From Pseudomonas defluvii (GTDB lineage Bacteria > Pseudomonadota > Gammaproteobacteria > Pseudomonadales > Pseudomonadaceae): 64,000 bases of DNA. Positions 53,265-62,458 of this stretch are shown here, piece after piece. Below the pieces are notes generated by a model, which was not told where the DNA came from, ran no database searches, and saw only the letters and a list, made by a program, of their open reading frames with translations. The stretch covers positions 1 to 64,000 of the forward strand of contig NZ_MBPN01000002.1 in assembly GCF_001695625.1 (NCBI RefSeq), written 5' to 3'. The stretch's first letter is position 1. Each line of letters opens with the position of its first letter. Made by a program: the position numbers and the translations under genes.

Positions 53265-54088
53265 GCCAGCCTCCTGCGCAGCAAGCCACTGAGTTGATCG
53301 GCCAGCCAGACCAGCAGCAGGAACGTCAGCAACATACTGGCCACTTCCGCGCCAGCAAACATGCGCATCGACAAATCGATCTGCTGGCCCAGCCCGCCAG
53401 CGCCAACAAACCCCATCACCACCGAAGCCCGAATCGCGCACTCCCAGCGGTAGATGGTGTACGACACCAGCTCTGTACCCGCACAGGGCAAAATGCCGTA
53501 GAAAAAGGCCCCAAGACGCGTGCTGCCAGCTTGCAGCAACGCATGGGCAGGCCGCTGATCGACCGACTCGAAAATCTCCGCATAGACTTTGCCCAACATG
53601 CCGCTGTAAGTAATGGCGATAGCCAGCACGCCCGCAGTCGGCCCCAGGCCCACGGCCCTTACGAACAGCAACGCCCAGACGATTTCCGGCACACTGCGCA
53701 GAAACACCATGAGCGCACGCACCGGCCAGCGCAGTGCCAAAGCCAAGGCACTGGGGCGCCCGCCCCGCGAGGCTGCGGACAACGACAACGCGCGGCTGGC
53801 CAGCAGGCTGGCCGGGACCGCCAGGAGCAAGGCCAACGTCATGCCCGCCGTGGCAACGGCGAGGGTTTGCAGCGTGGCGCCCCATAGCAACTCAAGGAAC
53901 GCCTGGTCATGAGCCGGCGGCCAGAAAGCGCTGACGAAGCTGCCGATCTGACGACGGCTGTCGGCCTGAAACAACACACCGAGGTCGAGTTCGCTCAGGT
54001 GCAGCCCCGGCCAGAGCAGTGCCAGCGCCAGCAGGGTCAGCAACAGCCGTGGCGCGGTTGCCGGGTCGCGCAGGTCACGACTCAGCAT
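53261..54088 (-). CDS. PhnE-like ABC transporter permease (first permease)
   Basis: A 275-residue permease with six hydrophobic segments and the loop ESVDQRPAHALLQAGST and VVMGFVGAGGLGQQID of PhnE-type permeases. Its first codon overlaps the end of the ATPase gene. Two different PhnE-like permeases in one operon suggest a heterodimeric membrane channel. Confidence 0.92.
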   Translation of the reverse strand: MLSRDLRDPATAPRLLLTLLALALLWPGLHLSELDLGVLFQADSRRQIGSFVSAFWPPAHDQAFLELLWGATLQTLAVATAGMTLALLLAVPASLLASRALSLSAASRGGRPSALALALRWPVRALMVFLRSVPEIVWALLFVRAVGLGPTAGVLAIAITYSGMLGKVYAEIFESVDQRPAHALLQAGSTRLGAFFYGILPCAGTELVSYTIYRWECAIRASVVMGFVGAGGLGQQIDLSMRMFAGAEVASMLLTFLLLVWLADQLSGLLRRRLA

Positions 54089-54876
54089 CGGGGAATCTGC
54101 AGGGTCAGCGGCGCAACGGGCTGAACCGGCGAGGTCAGTTGCTCGTTGGCGTACAAGGCATCAAGCAAGTCCTCGGTCACTTCAGCCGCCGGTTTGTCGA
54201 ACACCAGACGGCCTTCACGAATACCGATCACCCGCGCGAAGTGGGCCAATGCCAGGTCTACCGCATGCAGGCTGGCGACCAGGGTAATACCTCGTACGCT
54301 GGCGTAGCTGCACAGGGTCGCCAGGCTATGCGCAGCGAGCACCGGGTCCATCGCCGAGACCGGCTCATCGGCCAGCAGCAAGTCTGGCTGCTGGTACAGC
54401 ACCCGGGCGATGCCGACTCGCTGCAATTGCCCGCCGGAGAGTTGTTGGCACTGCACGAACAGTTTGTCCGCCAGGTCCAGGCTCGACAGCACGGCGCGCG
54501 CGCCAGCCACATCGACGGGCCGCAACAGGCTGAGCAAGCCTCGCAGGGTCCCCCACTGCCCCAGCCGGCCGGCCAGTACGGTCGTGACCACCCGCTGACG
54601 CGGCGGCAAGGGTGGAACCTGATGAATCAGCCCCAGGCGCGCACGCAGCTTTTGCCTCAGCCGCGCCGAGAGGTGCCAGGGCCGCTGGCCGAGCACCTCC
54701 AGCTCGCCGCTGCCTGGTTTGGTGGCGGTGGCAATCAGGTGCAGCAAGCTCGACTTGCCAGCACCCGAGGGGCCAATAATCGCCACCTGCTCGCCGGCCT
54801 CGATGGTCAGGTTCAGGTCACGCAGCGCTTGCAGCGCACCATGGTTGAGGCAGGCCCCGGTCAGTCGGATCGTCAT
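54082..54876 (-). CDS. PhnC-like ABC transporter ATPase
   Basis: A 264-residue ATPase with Walker A GPSGAGKSSLLHLI, Q-loop region, signature LSGGQLQRVGIARVLYQQP, Walker B LLLADEPVSAMDP and the H-loop SLHAVDLALAHF. Most similar in pattern to PhnC of phosphonate/phosphite importers. It overlaps the binding-protein gene by four bases at its start and the first permease by seven at its end. Confidence 0.93.
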   Translation of the reverse strand: MTIRLTGACLNHGALQALRDLNLTIEAGEQVAIIGPSGAGKSSLLHLIATATKPGSGELEVLGQRPWHLSARLRQKLRARLGLIHQVPPLPPRQRVVTTVLAGRLGQWGTLRGLLSLLRPVDVAGARAVLSSLDLADKLFVQCQQLSGGQLQRVGIARVLYQQPDLLLADEPVSAMDPVLAAHSLATLCSYASVRGITLVASLHAVDLALAHFARVIGIREGRLVFDKPAAEVTEDLLDALYANEQLTSPVQPVAPLTLQIPRC

Positions 54877-55724
54877 TTCAGCAGTTCAGCAGCCCGAGCG
54901 GCCTCTTCAATACCCGCATAGTTCTCCGGGCGCGTTTCGATGAAACGGGTAGCCGCCTGCAAATCAAGAATGGCCTTGTGCTCGGGGTTGGCCGGATCAA
55001 GGGCCAGGAACGCCGCCTTGATCTTCTGCGCCAGCGCCGGGTCAAGGCTGCCACGCACGGTCCAGTTGTAGTCGAAGTACGTAGGCGTCGTGGCGAACAC
55101 GTGTACCTTGCTGGTATCGACCTTGCCAGCGGCCACCAGTTTGTCCCACACACTGGCGTTGAGCACACCGCCGTCGACCTTGCCCGCCTGCACCCAGGCA
55201 GCCGTGGCGTCATGGGCACCGGAATACGCTACGCGGCTGAAGAAGGTTTCTGGCTTGATGCCGTCCTTGAGCATGAAGTAACGCGGCATCAGGCTACCGG
55301 AGGTGGACGATACCGAGCCAAAGGCAAAGGTCTTGCCCTTGAGGTCAGACAACTGTTTGACCTGCGGGTCGGCCGTGATGAATTTGCTGGTGAACCGGGC
55401 ATCCTGTTCGCGCTGTACCAGCGGCGTGGCGCCAGGGCTTTTCAGGTGAACCTGGACGAAGGTGAAACCGCCAAGCCAGGCGAGGTCCAGACGGTCACTG
55501 GCCAAGGCCTCGACCACCGCCGGGTAGTCGGCCACCGGCACAAACTCCACCTTCATGCCCAATTGCTGCTCAAGATAAGCGCCCAGCGGCTTGAACTTGC
55601 GCAGCAGCTCGGTTGGGGCTTCATCGGGAATCGCACTGACGCGCAAGGTTTCGGTGGCCTGAGCCAGAAAAGCGGAACCACTCAGTACCAGGCCGGCAAG
55701 CAGTGCCAGGGTGTTTTTGAGCAT
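54873..55724 (-). CDS. PhnD-like periplasmic binding protein, putative selenium-oxyanion importer
   Basis: A 283-residue binding protein with signal peptide [18 protein letters not shown]. PhnD family signs are [76 protein letters not shown] and [12 protein letters not shown]. PhnD proteins bind phosphonate or phosphite, but here the operon is divergent from selD-mnmH, and I recall this family being annotated as a putative selenate transporter in Pseudomonas. A role in taking up a selenium oxyanion is therefore inferred from context, not shown by residues. Confidence 0.82.
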   Translation of the reverse strand: MLKNTLALLAGLVLSGSAFLAQATETLRVSAIPDEAPTELLRKFKPLGAYLEQQLGMKVEFVPVADYPAVVEALASDRLDLAWLGGFTFVQVHLKSPGATPLVQREQDARFTSKFITADPQVKQLSDLKGKTFAFGSVSSTSGSLMPRYFMLKDGIKPETFFSRVAYSGAHDATAAWVQAGKVDGGVLNASVWDKLVAAGKVDTSKVHVFATTPTYFDYNWTVRGSLDPALAQKIKAAFLALDPANPEHKAILDLQAATRFIETRPENYAGIEEAARAAELLK

Positions 55725-55842
55725 GGGAGTTCTCCGGTTCGACAGCGCAATAGGTAGGGCTTACAGGTGCCGAATTATAGGAGTTAGCAGCACAAAGACC
55801 AGCTTTGATAGAATCCGGCGCTATAACTCCTTGAGGTGCGAC

Positions 55843-56877
55843 ATGAGCGAACCAATTCGCCTGACCCAGTACAGCCACGGTGCCGGCTGCGGCTGCAAGA
55901 TTTCCCCCAAGGTGCTGGACGTGATCCTGGCCGGTAGCGGCGCCCAGCATCTGGACCCGAAACTCTGGGTCGGCAATGCCTCACGCGATGACGCCGCCGT
56001 CTACGCACTCGATGACGAGCGCGGCGTAGTCTCGACCACCGATTTCTTTATGCCGATTGTCGATGACCCCTACGATTTCGGCCGCATTGCCGCCACCAAC
56101 GCCATCAGCGATATCTACGCGATGGGTGGCGACCCACTGATGGCCATCGCGATTCTCGGCTGGCCAGTGAACCTGCTACCCGCAGAAGTGGCCCGCGAAG
56201 TGATTCGTGGTGGCCGCGCCGTATGCGATGCCGCAGGCATTCCCTTGGCCGGTGGCCACTCCATTGATGCACCCGAGCCGATTTTCGGCCTGGCCGTCAC
56301 CGGCGTGGTCGAAAAACGCCACATGAAACGCAACGACACCGCCACACAGGGCTGCCGCCTCTACCTGAGCAAGCCACTGGGGATTGGCATCCTCACCACG
56401 GCGGAAAAGAAAGCCCGGTTGCGCGAGGAGGACAAACACCTGGCCCGCGACTGGATGTGCACACTGAATACACCCGGCAGCCGTTTCGGCAAGTTGTCAG
56501 GTGTTCAGGCGATGACCGACGTTACCGGTTTCGGCCTGCTCGGCCACCTTGTGGAAATGGCCGACGGCAGCAACCTGACCGCACGCATCACCTACAGCGC
56601 CGTACCGCGCCTGCCCGGCGTCGATTACTACCTGGCCGAAGGCTGCGTGCCTGGCGGCACTCAACGCAACTTCGACAGTTACGGCGAGAAGATCGCAGCC
56701 CTGAGTGATGAACAGAAAAACCTGCTCTGCGATCCGCAGACCAGCGGCGGCCTGTTGGTTGCAGTAAGCCCCGAGGGTGAAGCCGAATTTCTGTCTGTGG
56801 CCGCCGAACTGGGCCTGACACTGGCTCCGATCGGTGAGCTGGTCGAGCGACAGCGGTACGCGGTAGAGGTGTTGTAA
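55843..56877 (+). CDS. selD: Selenide, water dikinase (selenophosphate synthase)
   Basis: A 344-residue enzyme starting [21 protein letters not shown]. The catalytic Cys16 and Lys19 in GAGCGCK correspond to the E. coli active-site Cys17 and Lys20, so it is a cysteine (not selenocysteine) form. [28 protein letters not shown] and [12 protein letters not shown] are conserved. It makes selenophosphate from selenide and ATP. ATG 55843 is used; the open frame continues upstream without conservation. The next gene begins within its stop (TAATG), so it supplies selenophosphate directly to MnmH. Confidence 0.96.
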   Translation: MSEPIRLTQYSHGAGCGCKISPKVLDVILAGSGAQHLDPKLWVGNASRDDAAVYALDDERGVVSTTDFFMPIVDDPYDFGRIAATNAISDIYAMGGDPLMAIAILGWPVNLLPAEVAREVIRGGRAVCDAAGIPLAGGHSIDAPEPIFGLAVTGVVEKRHMKRNDTATQGCRLYLSKPLGIGILTTAEKKARLREEDKHLARDWMCTLNTPGSRFGKLSGVQAMTDVTGFGLLGHLVEMADGSNLTARITYSAVPRLPGVDYYLAEGCVPGGTQRNFDSYGEKIAALSDEQKNLLCDPQTSGGLLVAVSPEGEAEFLSVAAELGLTLAPIGELVERQRYAVEVL

Positions 56878-57980
56878 TGGCTGACAACACCCTCGACTAC
56901 CGCACACTGTTTCTCAATGATGTGCCGCTGATGGACGTTCGCGCCCCCGTTGAATTCAACAAAGGGGCCTTTCCCGGTGTAGTCAACCTGCCGTTGATGA
57001 ATGATCAGGAACGTCAGCGAGTCGGCACCTGCTACAAGCAACGCGGCCAGCAGGCGGCCATTGAACTGGGTCACCAACTTGTCTGCGGCGCTACCAAGGA
57101 CGAGCGCATTGCCGCCTGGGCTGCCTTTGCCCGGGCCAATCCAAACGGATACCTGTACTGCTTTCGCGGCGGGCTGCGCTCACAGATCACCCAGAAGTGG
57201 CTCAAGGACGAGGCCGGTATCGACTACCCGCGTGTAGTCGGTGGCTACAAGGCAATGCGCACCTTCCTCCTTGAGACCACCCAGCAGGCCGTGGCGCAGT
57301 GCGATTTCGTGCTGGTCGGCGGCCTCACCGGCACCGGCAAGACCGAGGTGATCCATGCCTTGCGCAACGCCATCGACCTGGAGGGGCTGGCCAACCACCG
57401 TGGTTCCAGCTTCGGCAAGCGCGCCACCGGCCAGCCGGCACAGATTGACTTTGAAAACCGCCTGGCCATCGACCTGCTGAAAAAGCGTGATGCCGGTATC
57501 GAGCAGTTCGTACTCGAGGACGAGAGCCGCCTGGTCGGCAGCTGCAACCTGCCCCTGGAGCTCTACCAGGGCATGCAGCAGTACCCCATGGTCTGGCTCG
57601 AAGACAGCCTGGAACACCGTATCGAACGCATCCTTCAGGACTACGTCACGGGTCTGTGTGCCGAGTTCATCGCTGTCCACGGCGAGGAGACGGGGTTCGC
57701 ACAGTATGCCCAGCGCTTGCAAAACAGCATGGCGAACATCCAGAAACGCCTGGGTGGCGAGCGCTACAAGCGTTTCTCGACCCTGCTGCAGGACGCGCTC
57801 GATGAGCAGCAACGCAGTGCTCAGGTTGACTTGCACCGCGGCTGGATCGCAGGCCTGCTGAACGAGTATTACGACCCGATGTACGCCTTCCAGCGCGCCA
57901 GCAAGGGCGAACGGGTTGAATTCGTTGGCGAACAACAGGCCGTCATCGAGTACCTGCAACAGCGCATGGCACGCCACTAA
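56877..57980 (+). CDS. mnmH: tRNA 2-selenouridine synthase
   Basis: A 367-residue enzyme also called SelU/YbbB. An N-terminal rhodanese domain has [17 protein letters not shown] and the active-site Cys95 in [11 protein letters not shown]; a P-loop domain has [11 protein letters not shown] at ~148-158. It replaces the sulfur of 2-thiouridine with selenium at the wobble position of tRNAs for Lys, Glu and Gln. The start codon overlaps the selD stop by one base. No selA or selB is present in the window, so this locus serves tRNA selenation at least. Confidence 0.96.
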   Translation: MADNTLDYRTLFLNDVPLMDVRAPVEFNKGAFPGVVNLPLMNDQERQRVGTCYKQRGQQAAIELGHQLVCGATKDERIAAWAAFARANPNGYLYCFRGGLRSQITQKWLKDEAGIDYPRVVGGYKAMRTFLLETTQQAVAQCDFVLVGGLTGTGKTEVIHALRNAIDLEGLANHRGSSFGKRATGQPAQIDFENRLAIDLLKKRDAGIEQFVLEDESRLVGSCNLPLELYQGMQQYPMVWLEDSLEHRIERILQDYVTGLCAEFIAVHGEETGFAQYAQRLQNSMANIQKRLGGERYKRFSTLLQDALDEQQRSAQVDLHRGWIAGLLNEYYDPMYAFQRASKGERVEFVGEQQAVIEYLQQRMARH

Positions 57981-58000
57981 GCGCTATCAATCGCCCTGCC

Positions 58001-58276
58001 CTACTTCAGATAAGACCTGAGCAGAGCGGCAATCTGGTCGACTTCGGCTTGCCGCTGCTGCGCTGTCAAATCCTCTGCTCCGAGGTGCTCACGAATGTGA
58101 CCCTCCATCACCTCGGTCATCAAGCCATTGACGGCGCCGCGAATGGCCGCGATCTGCTGCAGGATCGCGATGCAGTCAGTGTCCTGCTCCAGTGCCGTTT
58201 CCAGTGCCGTTGCCTGCCCTTTGATCCGGCGAACCCGGGTCAGCAGTTGCTTCTTGCCTTTGGTTGTGTGTGCCAT
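58001..58276 (-). CDS. RcnR/FrmR-family (CsoR-type) metal-responsive repressor, DmeR-like
   Basis: A 91-residue all-helical repressor starting MAHTTKGKKQLLTRVRRIKGQ. The family residues are visible: His3, Cys35 in QDTDCIAILQQIAAIRGAVNGLM, His60 and His64 in EGHIREHL, which form the metal site of RcnR-type proteins. It is divergent from a DmeF-type cobalt/nickel exporter, and both share a candidate operator at 58291-58314, as in the dmeRF systems of other bacteria. Metal-free protein would repress; Co or Ni would release it. Confidence 0.9.
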   Translation of the reverse strand: MAHTTKGKKQLLTRVRRIKGQATALETALEQDTDCIAILQQIAAIRGAVNGLMTEVMEGHIREHLGAEDLTAQQRQAEVDQIAALLRSYLK

Positions 58277-58290
58277 TGCATTCTCGCCAA

Positions 58291-58314
58291 TTAGTATACT
58301 GGGGTATAGTATAC
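58291..58314. promoter_or_regulatory. Candidate RcnR-type operator with divergent promoter
   Basis: The stretch holds AGTATACT, then GGGG, then TATAGTATAC: a G-tract flanked by inverted TACT/AGTA arms, as expected for RcnR/DmeR operators (TACT-G tract-AGTA). It lies 15 bases from the repressor start and 21 bases before the exporter start, and overlaps TATAGTAT that could be the -10 box of the exporter. Confidence 0.75.
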
Positions 58315-58334
58315 GAACCCCTGTTATCCCGAGC

Positions 58335-59297
58335 ATGATACCCATGAATTCACTGGCCTCCGAGTACCGGCATTCCCATGTCTTCGACGAAGGGAATCCG
58401 CTGGCGGAAAAAAAGACCCGCTGGGCCCTGGGTTTGACACTGGTGATGATGGTCGCAGAGATCTGCGGCGGCTGGTTGTCCAACTCGATGGCGCTGCTTG
58501 CCGACGGCTGGCACATGAGTTCACACGCTCTGGCGCTGGGCTTGTCGGTGTTTGCCTATCGCGCAGCCCGGCAGTTGGCCAACGACGGGCGCTTCGCCTT
58601 TGGTACCTGGAAAATCGAGATACTGGGTGGCTACTCGAGCGCCATCGTGCTGCTGGGTATCGCGGGCTTGATGCTGTTCCAGTCCGTCGAGCGACTGTTC
58701 AGCCCCAGCCTGATCCATTATGACGAAGCCATCGCGATTGCCATTGTCGGGTTGGCGGTGAACCTGGCCTGCGCCTGGCTGCTCAAGGACGACCACTCGC
58801 ATCATCACGATCACCACCACGGGCACGCTCATGAAGGGCATGGACATGGGCATGACCACCACCATCACGACCTGAACCTGCGCTCAGCCTACCTGCACGT
58901 CATTGCCGATGCGGCGACTTCGGTGCTGGCAATCATCGCCCTGATCGGCGGCAAACTCTGGGGCGCGGCATGGTTGGACCCTTTGATCGGGATTGTCGGC
59001 GCGGCAATGGTTGCGATCTGGGCCGTAGGCCTGCTGCGTGAAACCGGGCGCGTGCTGCTGGATGCCGAGATGGACGCGCCAGTCGTCGAGGAAATCCGCG
59101 AGGTGATCGAGCAGTTCCCCATCCAGGCGGAAATCGCCGACCTGCATGTCTGGCGTGTTGGTAAAGGAAAGTACGCCTGTATCCTCTCCCTCGTCAGCCA
59201 CGGCTCATTCAACGCCGATGCCGTGCGCCGGCGGTTGAGTATTCACGAAGAACTGGTACACATTACGGTAGAGGTGAATCAGCCCCGCGCGGCGTGA
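58335..59297 (+). CDS. dmeF: DmeF-type cation diffusion facilitator (Co/Ni/Zn exporter)
   Basis: A 320-residue CDF exporter with six membrane segments. The metal-binding pairs are visible: SNSMALLADGWHMSSHALAL in helix 2 (Asp57 and His60 positions) and YLHVIADAATSVLAI in helix 5 (His and Asp). A histidine-rich loop (SHHHDHHHGHAHEGHGHG and on, residues ~154-180) separates helices 4 and 5, and a C-terminal cytoplasmic domain follows. N-terminal YRHSHVF is a DmeF trait. The ATG at 58335 (GAG upstream) or 58344 may be used. Exports divalent metal for proton; divergent from its likely repressor. Confidence 0.9.
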   Translation: MIPMNSLASEYRHSHVFDEGNPLAEKKTRWALGLTLVMMVAEICGGWLSNSMALLADGWHMSSHALALGLSVFAYRAARQLANDGRFAFGTWKIEILGGYSSAIVLLGIAGLMLFQSVERLFSPSLIHYDEAIAIAIVGLAVNLACAWLLKDDHSHHHDHHHGHAHEGHGHGHDHHHHDLNLRSAYLHVIADAATSVLAIIALIGGKLWGAAWLDPLIGIVGAAMVAIWAVGLLRETGRVLLDAEMDAPVVEEIREVIEQFPIQAEIADLHVWRVGKGKYACILSLVSHGSFNADAVRRRLSIHEELVHITVEVNQPRAA

Positions 59298-59363
59298 TCC
59301 ACCTCTACGACAACGACAGCCCTGCGTATCACCCGCTAGCGGTGTCGGGTATCAAGACAGGCT

Positions 59364-59672
59364 TCAGGCACAGGGCTTCTGCGCCTGATCCAGGGCGCGT
59401 AGCACCTGCACTTGCGGGGGTGTCGCCAGCCAGCCGCTGATGCGACTGCGGTAGGCCTGAAAATGCGCGCTGTCACGGTGAGCCTCCAGTGCTGCCTGGT
59501 CGGCATAGGTCTCGAACAACGAGAACCCGGCGCCACCGTCAAGGTCCGCAAACAGGTCATAGCACAGGTTACCCGGCTCTTGGCGGGTAGCGGCGACCAT
59601 CGTGCGCAGCTCCGCCTCAACCTGTGCCTGGTGCTCCGGCAACCCGACTACACGGGCAATGACGTGAATCAT
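59364..59672 (-). CDS. Antibiotic biosynthesis monooxygenase (ABM) family, putative quinol monooxygenase
   Basis: A 102-residue protein starting MIHVIARVVGLPEHQAQVEAEL, with EPGNLCYDLFADLDGGAGFSLFETYADQAALEAHRDSAHF, the usual ABM ferredoxin-like fold (YgiN-like). AGAGAGG lies upstream at suitable spacing. It is followed upstream by the XenA-like gene on the same strand, 45 bases apart, so both may be co-transcribed for quinone or aromatic detoxification. Confidence 0.88.
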   Translation of the reverse strand: MIHVIARVVGLPEHQAQVEAELRTMVAATRQEPGNLCYDLFADLDGGAGFSLFETYADQAALEAHRDSAHFQAYRSRISGWLATPPQVQVLRALDQAQKPCA

Positions 59673-59717
59673 CAATACAGTCCTCTCTGCGATATTCAGT
59701 GCTGAAGGCCGGCCAGT

Positions 59718-60818
59718 CTACTGGCTGACCTGATAGCGTTCCAGCCAATGGGCGTAGGGCGTGGGCAGCACCCAGGAAGGGCGTTCTACCTGCAGTTGCA
59801 GTGCCGCCTGGTAAGGCCAATTGGGGTTGGCCAGGTGAGCGCGGCCCACCATCACCAGATCCATCTGCCCCTCGGCCAGGGTAGCTTGCGCGATTGCCGG
59901 GCTGTCGATGCCCCACGCAGCAGCCACCGGCAGTTCCGCTTCACGACGCACGCGCTCGGCAATCGGCGCAAGGAACGCTGGCCCCCATGGAATAGAGACG
60001 TCCGGCACAGTGAAACCCACGCTGACACTGAGCAGGTCCAGCCCACCCCGGCGAAATGCCTTGGCCAGCTCGATGGACTCTTCCAGCGTCGCCTCGTCGC
60101 GACCGTCATATTCAATGACACCGAAACGCGCGGTCAGCGGCAGGTGCTCCGGCCAGACCTCTCGCACCTGCGCCAGGGTTTCAAGCAGGAAGCGGCTACG
60201 GTTTTCAAAGCTGCCACCGTAGGCATCATCGCGCTGGTTGCTATGGCTGGAAAAGAAGCTCTGGCCCAGGTAACCATGAGCAAAATGCAGCTCCAGCCAC
60301 TCAAAACCGGCCGCCAGGGCACGGCGTGCCGCCGCCACGAAGTCCGCGCGAACACGGGCAATGTCTTCGAGGGTCATGGCCTTTGGGGTTTTCGGCAGAT
60401 GAGTACCGAAAGGAATCGCCGAGGGTGCGAGGGTGTCCCAACCACGGGCATCCTCTTCGCCAATGTGATCGTCGCCTTCCCACGGACGGTTGGCACTGGC
60501 CTTGCGACCGGCATGAGCGATCTGAATACCCGGTACGGCACCGGCGCGCTTGATCGCAGAGGCGACCTCAGCCAACGCGTCGGCCTGGGCATCGTTCCAG
60601 ATGCCGGCACAACCCGGGGTAATGCGCCCTTCCGGTGAAACAGCGGTGGCCTCGACAATGACCAGGCCGGCACCACCACGCGCAAGGCTGGTGTAGTGCG
60701 CCAGGTGCCAGTCATTGATCAAGCCGTCAGTGGCGGTGTATTGGCACATCGGCGGCACGGCAATGCGGTTGCGCAAGGTCACGCCCTTGAGCTGGAACGG
60801 GGTAAAGAGTGCGGACAT
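59718..60818 (-). CDS. xenA: Old yellow enzyme family ene-reductase, XenA-like
   Basis: A 366-residue FMN enzyme starting MSALFTPFQLKGVTLRNRIAVPPMCQY. It has HAGRKAS, FEWLELHFAHGYLGQSFFS and GRAHLANPNWPY, with the active-site Cys25 typical of XenA. Nearly the whole length is recognisably XenA of P. putida, an NADPH-dependent reductase of xenobiotic nitro compounds, nitrate esters and enones. Cytoplasmic. It is the first gene before the ABM protein on the same strand. Confidence 0.94.
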   Translation of the reverse strand: MSALFTPFQLKGVTLRNRIAVPPMCQYTATDGLINDWHLAHYTSLARGGAGLVIVEATAVSPEGRITPGCAGIWNDAQADALAEVASAIKRAGAVPGIQIAHAGRKASANRPWEGDDHIGEEDARGWDTLAPSAIPFGTHLPKTPKAMTLEDIARVRADFVAAARRALAAGFEWLELHFAHGYLGQSFFSSHSNQRDDAYGGSFENRSRFLLETLAQVREVWPEHLPLTARFGVIEYDGRDEATLEESIELAKAFRRGGLDLLSVSVGFTVPDVSIPWGPAFLAPIAERVRREAELPVAAAWGIDSPAIAQATLAEGQMDLVMVGRAHLANPNWPYQAALQLQVERPSWVLPTPYAHWLERYQVSQ

Positions 60819-60898
60819 GTAATCAACTCGTCTGATGCTGAAACGAAGAGAAGGCAGGCTGAACAGCGCCTGCCTCAGGGGCAGCCAGGTGGCCAGCC

Positions 60899-61573
60899 TT
60901 AGAGCAGCTTGAGCAAGGCGTGGGCGGTGGCATCGGAGGACGCTGGGTTCTGCCCGGTTACAAGCAGGCCGTCGACGACCACATGGCTGTGCCAGTCCTC
61001 GGCACGGCTGTACACCCCACCATGGCCTTTGAGCATGTCTTCAACCAGAAAAGGCACCACATCCGTCAAGTTGACAGCCGCTTCTTCGGTGTTACTGAAA
61101 CCCGTCACCTGCTTGCCCTTGACCAAAGGCGCACCGTTGGCATCCACAGTGTGGCGCAGCACCGCCGGAGCGTGGCAGACCGCACCAACGGGCTTGCCCA
61201 GTGCCTGGAAACGTTCAATCAGGGCGATCGAGCGCGGGTCTTCAGCAAGGTCCCAGAGCGGACCATGACCACCGGGGTAAAACAGTGCATCGAAATCATC
61301 GGCGTTGACCTGAGCCAAGGTCAGGGTGCTGGCCAGGGCCTTGCGTGCAGCCTCATCGGCCTGGAAGCGTTCAGTGGCGGCAGTCTGCGCGCCAGGATCG
61401 TCGCTCTTGGGGTCGATCGGCGGCTGGCCGCCCTTGGGCGAGGCCAGGGTGACCTGCGCCCCAGCATCGAGAAATGCGTAGTAAGGGGCTGCGAACTCTT
61501 CCAGCCAGAAGCCGGTCTTGTGGCCTGTATTACCCAGGGTGTCGTGGGACGTGAGCACCATCAAAATGTTCAT
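60899..61573 (-). CDS. DJ-1/PfpI family protein (type 1 glutamine amidotransferase-like, Hsp31-like)
   Basis: A 224-residue protein with the DJ-1/PfpI fold: MVLTSHDTLGNTGHKTGFWLEE, EEFAAPYYAFLDAGAQVTLASPKGG, YPGGHGPLWDLA, the nucleophile in VGAVCHAPAVL and the late EDWHSHVVVDGLLVTGQNPAS. This matches the Hsp31-like class-I glyoxalase III/chaperone group. It probably detoxifies reactive carbonyls. Two inverted repeats lie 70-115 bases upstream (61644-61688). Confidence 0.93.
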   Translation of the reverse strand: MNILMVLTSHDTLGNTGHKTGFWLEEFAAPYYAFLDAGAQVTLASPKGGQPPIDPKSDDPGAQTAATERFQADEAARKALASTLTLAQVNADDFDALFYPGGHGPLWDLAEDPRSIALIERFQALGKPVGAVCHAPAVLRHTVDANGAPLVKGKQVTGFSNTEEAAVNLTDVVPFLVEDMLKGHGGVYSRAEDWHSHVVVDGLLVTGQNPASSDATAHALLKLL

Positions 61574-61643
61574 CGGGTTCTCCTGCTATGGCCGCTGGGC
61601 CAGTGATGAGTCAGTGCCGAGGATCTTAGAGCGGGACTCAGGA

Positions 61644-61688
61644 TTCGATAAATCGAACGCAGTGATTAACGGTATTCGATTAATGAAT
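61644..61688. promoter_or_regulatory. Two inverted repeats upstream of the DJ-1 gene
   Basis: TTCGATAAATCGAA at 61644-61657 is a perfect palindrome (TTCGAT / ATCGAA with AA between). ATTCGATTAATGAAT at 61674-61688 is a second, one-mismatch inverted repeat. Both fall in the 130-base gap upstream of the DJ-1 gene and look like operators, for example for a LysR- or TetR-type protein. No regulator gene is adjacent. Confidence 0.6.
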
Positions 61689-61705
61689 AGCAGGTAGCAC
61701 CCGTG

Positions 61706-62458
61706 CTACAGGGCGGTGCCCAGTACCTGGCGCAACTGCGCGCCACGCGCATCGGCAACGTCACTGATCAATGCATAGTTATAGTCACCGCGAGACCAGT
61801 AGCGCGCTTGCAGTTCGCCCTCGGTGCGCTCACCACTGGGCATCCGCACATAACGCTCACTGGGAGAGCGCAGGAAAAGGCTGACACGCTCACCGTTTCG
61901 GTCCTGGAACAGCAGCAGCGCGGCCGGGCCCTGCTCATTGCTCAGCAACCGTGCCCCTACCGGAGTAAACCCATAGGCCGAGAGGTCCGGCAGATTGCCG
62001 GCATGCCTGAAGTGCTGGCCCAACCAGGCCTGCAGTTGCTCTGGGGTGTTTACCGACAAGTCCAGTGAGGATGCATAGGCGAACAGCCGGTGCGCCTGCA
62101 CGGCGTCGGCCATCGGCGGGTTGCCAGCCATCAGATTGACCTCCCGCGCCTGCCAGCCACCCAGCCCCCCTACGCCCAACGCGACCAGCAGCATCGCAGC
62201 ACTGGCCCAGCGGCGCTGGCGACGCTGACGCAGGTCGCGGCGAACCCAGGCCGGGTCGAGGCGCGGGTTAGGCGCCTGTTCGATTTGCCCTGCCAGGGCA
62301 GCACGCAAACGCCGGGCATCGGCACGCCAGGCATCAAGCTCGGCGGCCCGCTGCGGATGTGCCGCCAGGTACCTGTCTACCTCACGTCGACGTTCGGGCA
62401 GCAACCGATCATCGACGTAAGCCTGTAATTCCTCTTCGGATGGGATCAACCGACTCAT
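61706..62458 (-). CDS. Transmembrane anti-sigma factor
   Basis: A 250-residue protein. The N-terminal ~70 residues (PSEEELQAYVDDRLLPERRREVDRYLAAHPQRAAEL) are a cytoplasmic anti-sigma domain of the ZAS-like kind lacking a HxxxCxxC motif; one membrane segment follows (~88-105, AAMLLVALGVGGLGG). The periplasmic rest (PVGARLLSNEQGPAALLLFQDRNG) resembles anti-sigma sensors of ECF pairs. Its start overlaps the sigma stop by four bases (ATGA). It should hold the sigma factor inactive until an envelope or oxidative signal. Confidence 0.9.
   Translation of the reverse strand: MSRLIPSEEELQAYVDDRLLPERRREVDRYLAAHPQRAAELDAWRADARRLRAALAGQIEQAPNPRLDPAWVRRDLRQRRQRRWASAAMLLVALGVGGLGGWQAREVNLMAGNPPMADAVQAHRLFAYASSLDLSVNTPEQLQAWLGQHFRHAGNLPDLSAYGFTPVGARLLSNEQGPAALLLFQDRNGERVSLFLRSPSERYVRMPSGERTEGELQARYWSRGDYNYALISDVADARGAQLRQVLGTAL

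Noticed and set aside
53265-53885. Long open frame upstream and in frame with the second PhnE permease
   Set aside because: It lies entirely inside the first permease gene and shows no permease-like sequence; the ATG at 53264 overlapping the stop is the natural start.
59748-60638. A 296-codon open frame opposite xenA
   Set aside because: Antisense shadow with typical GC-rich composition; xenA is certain.
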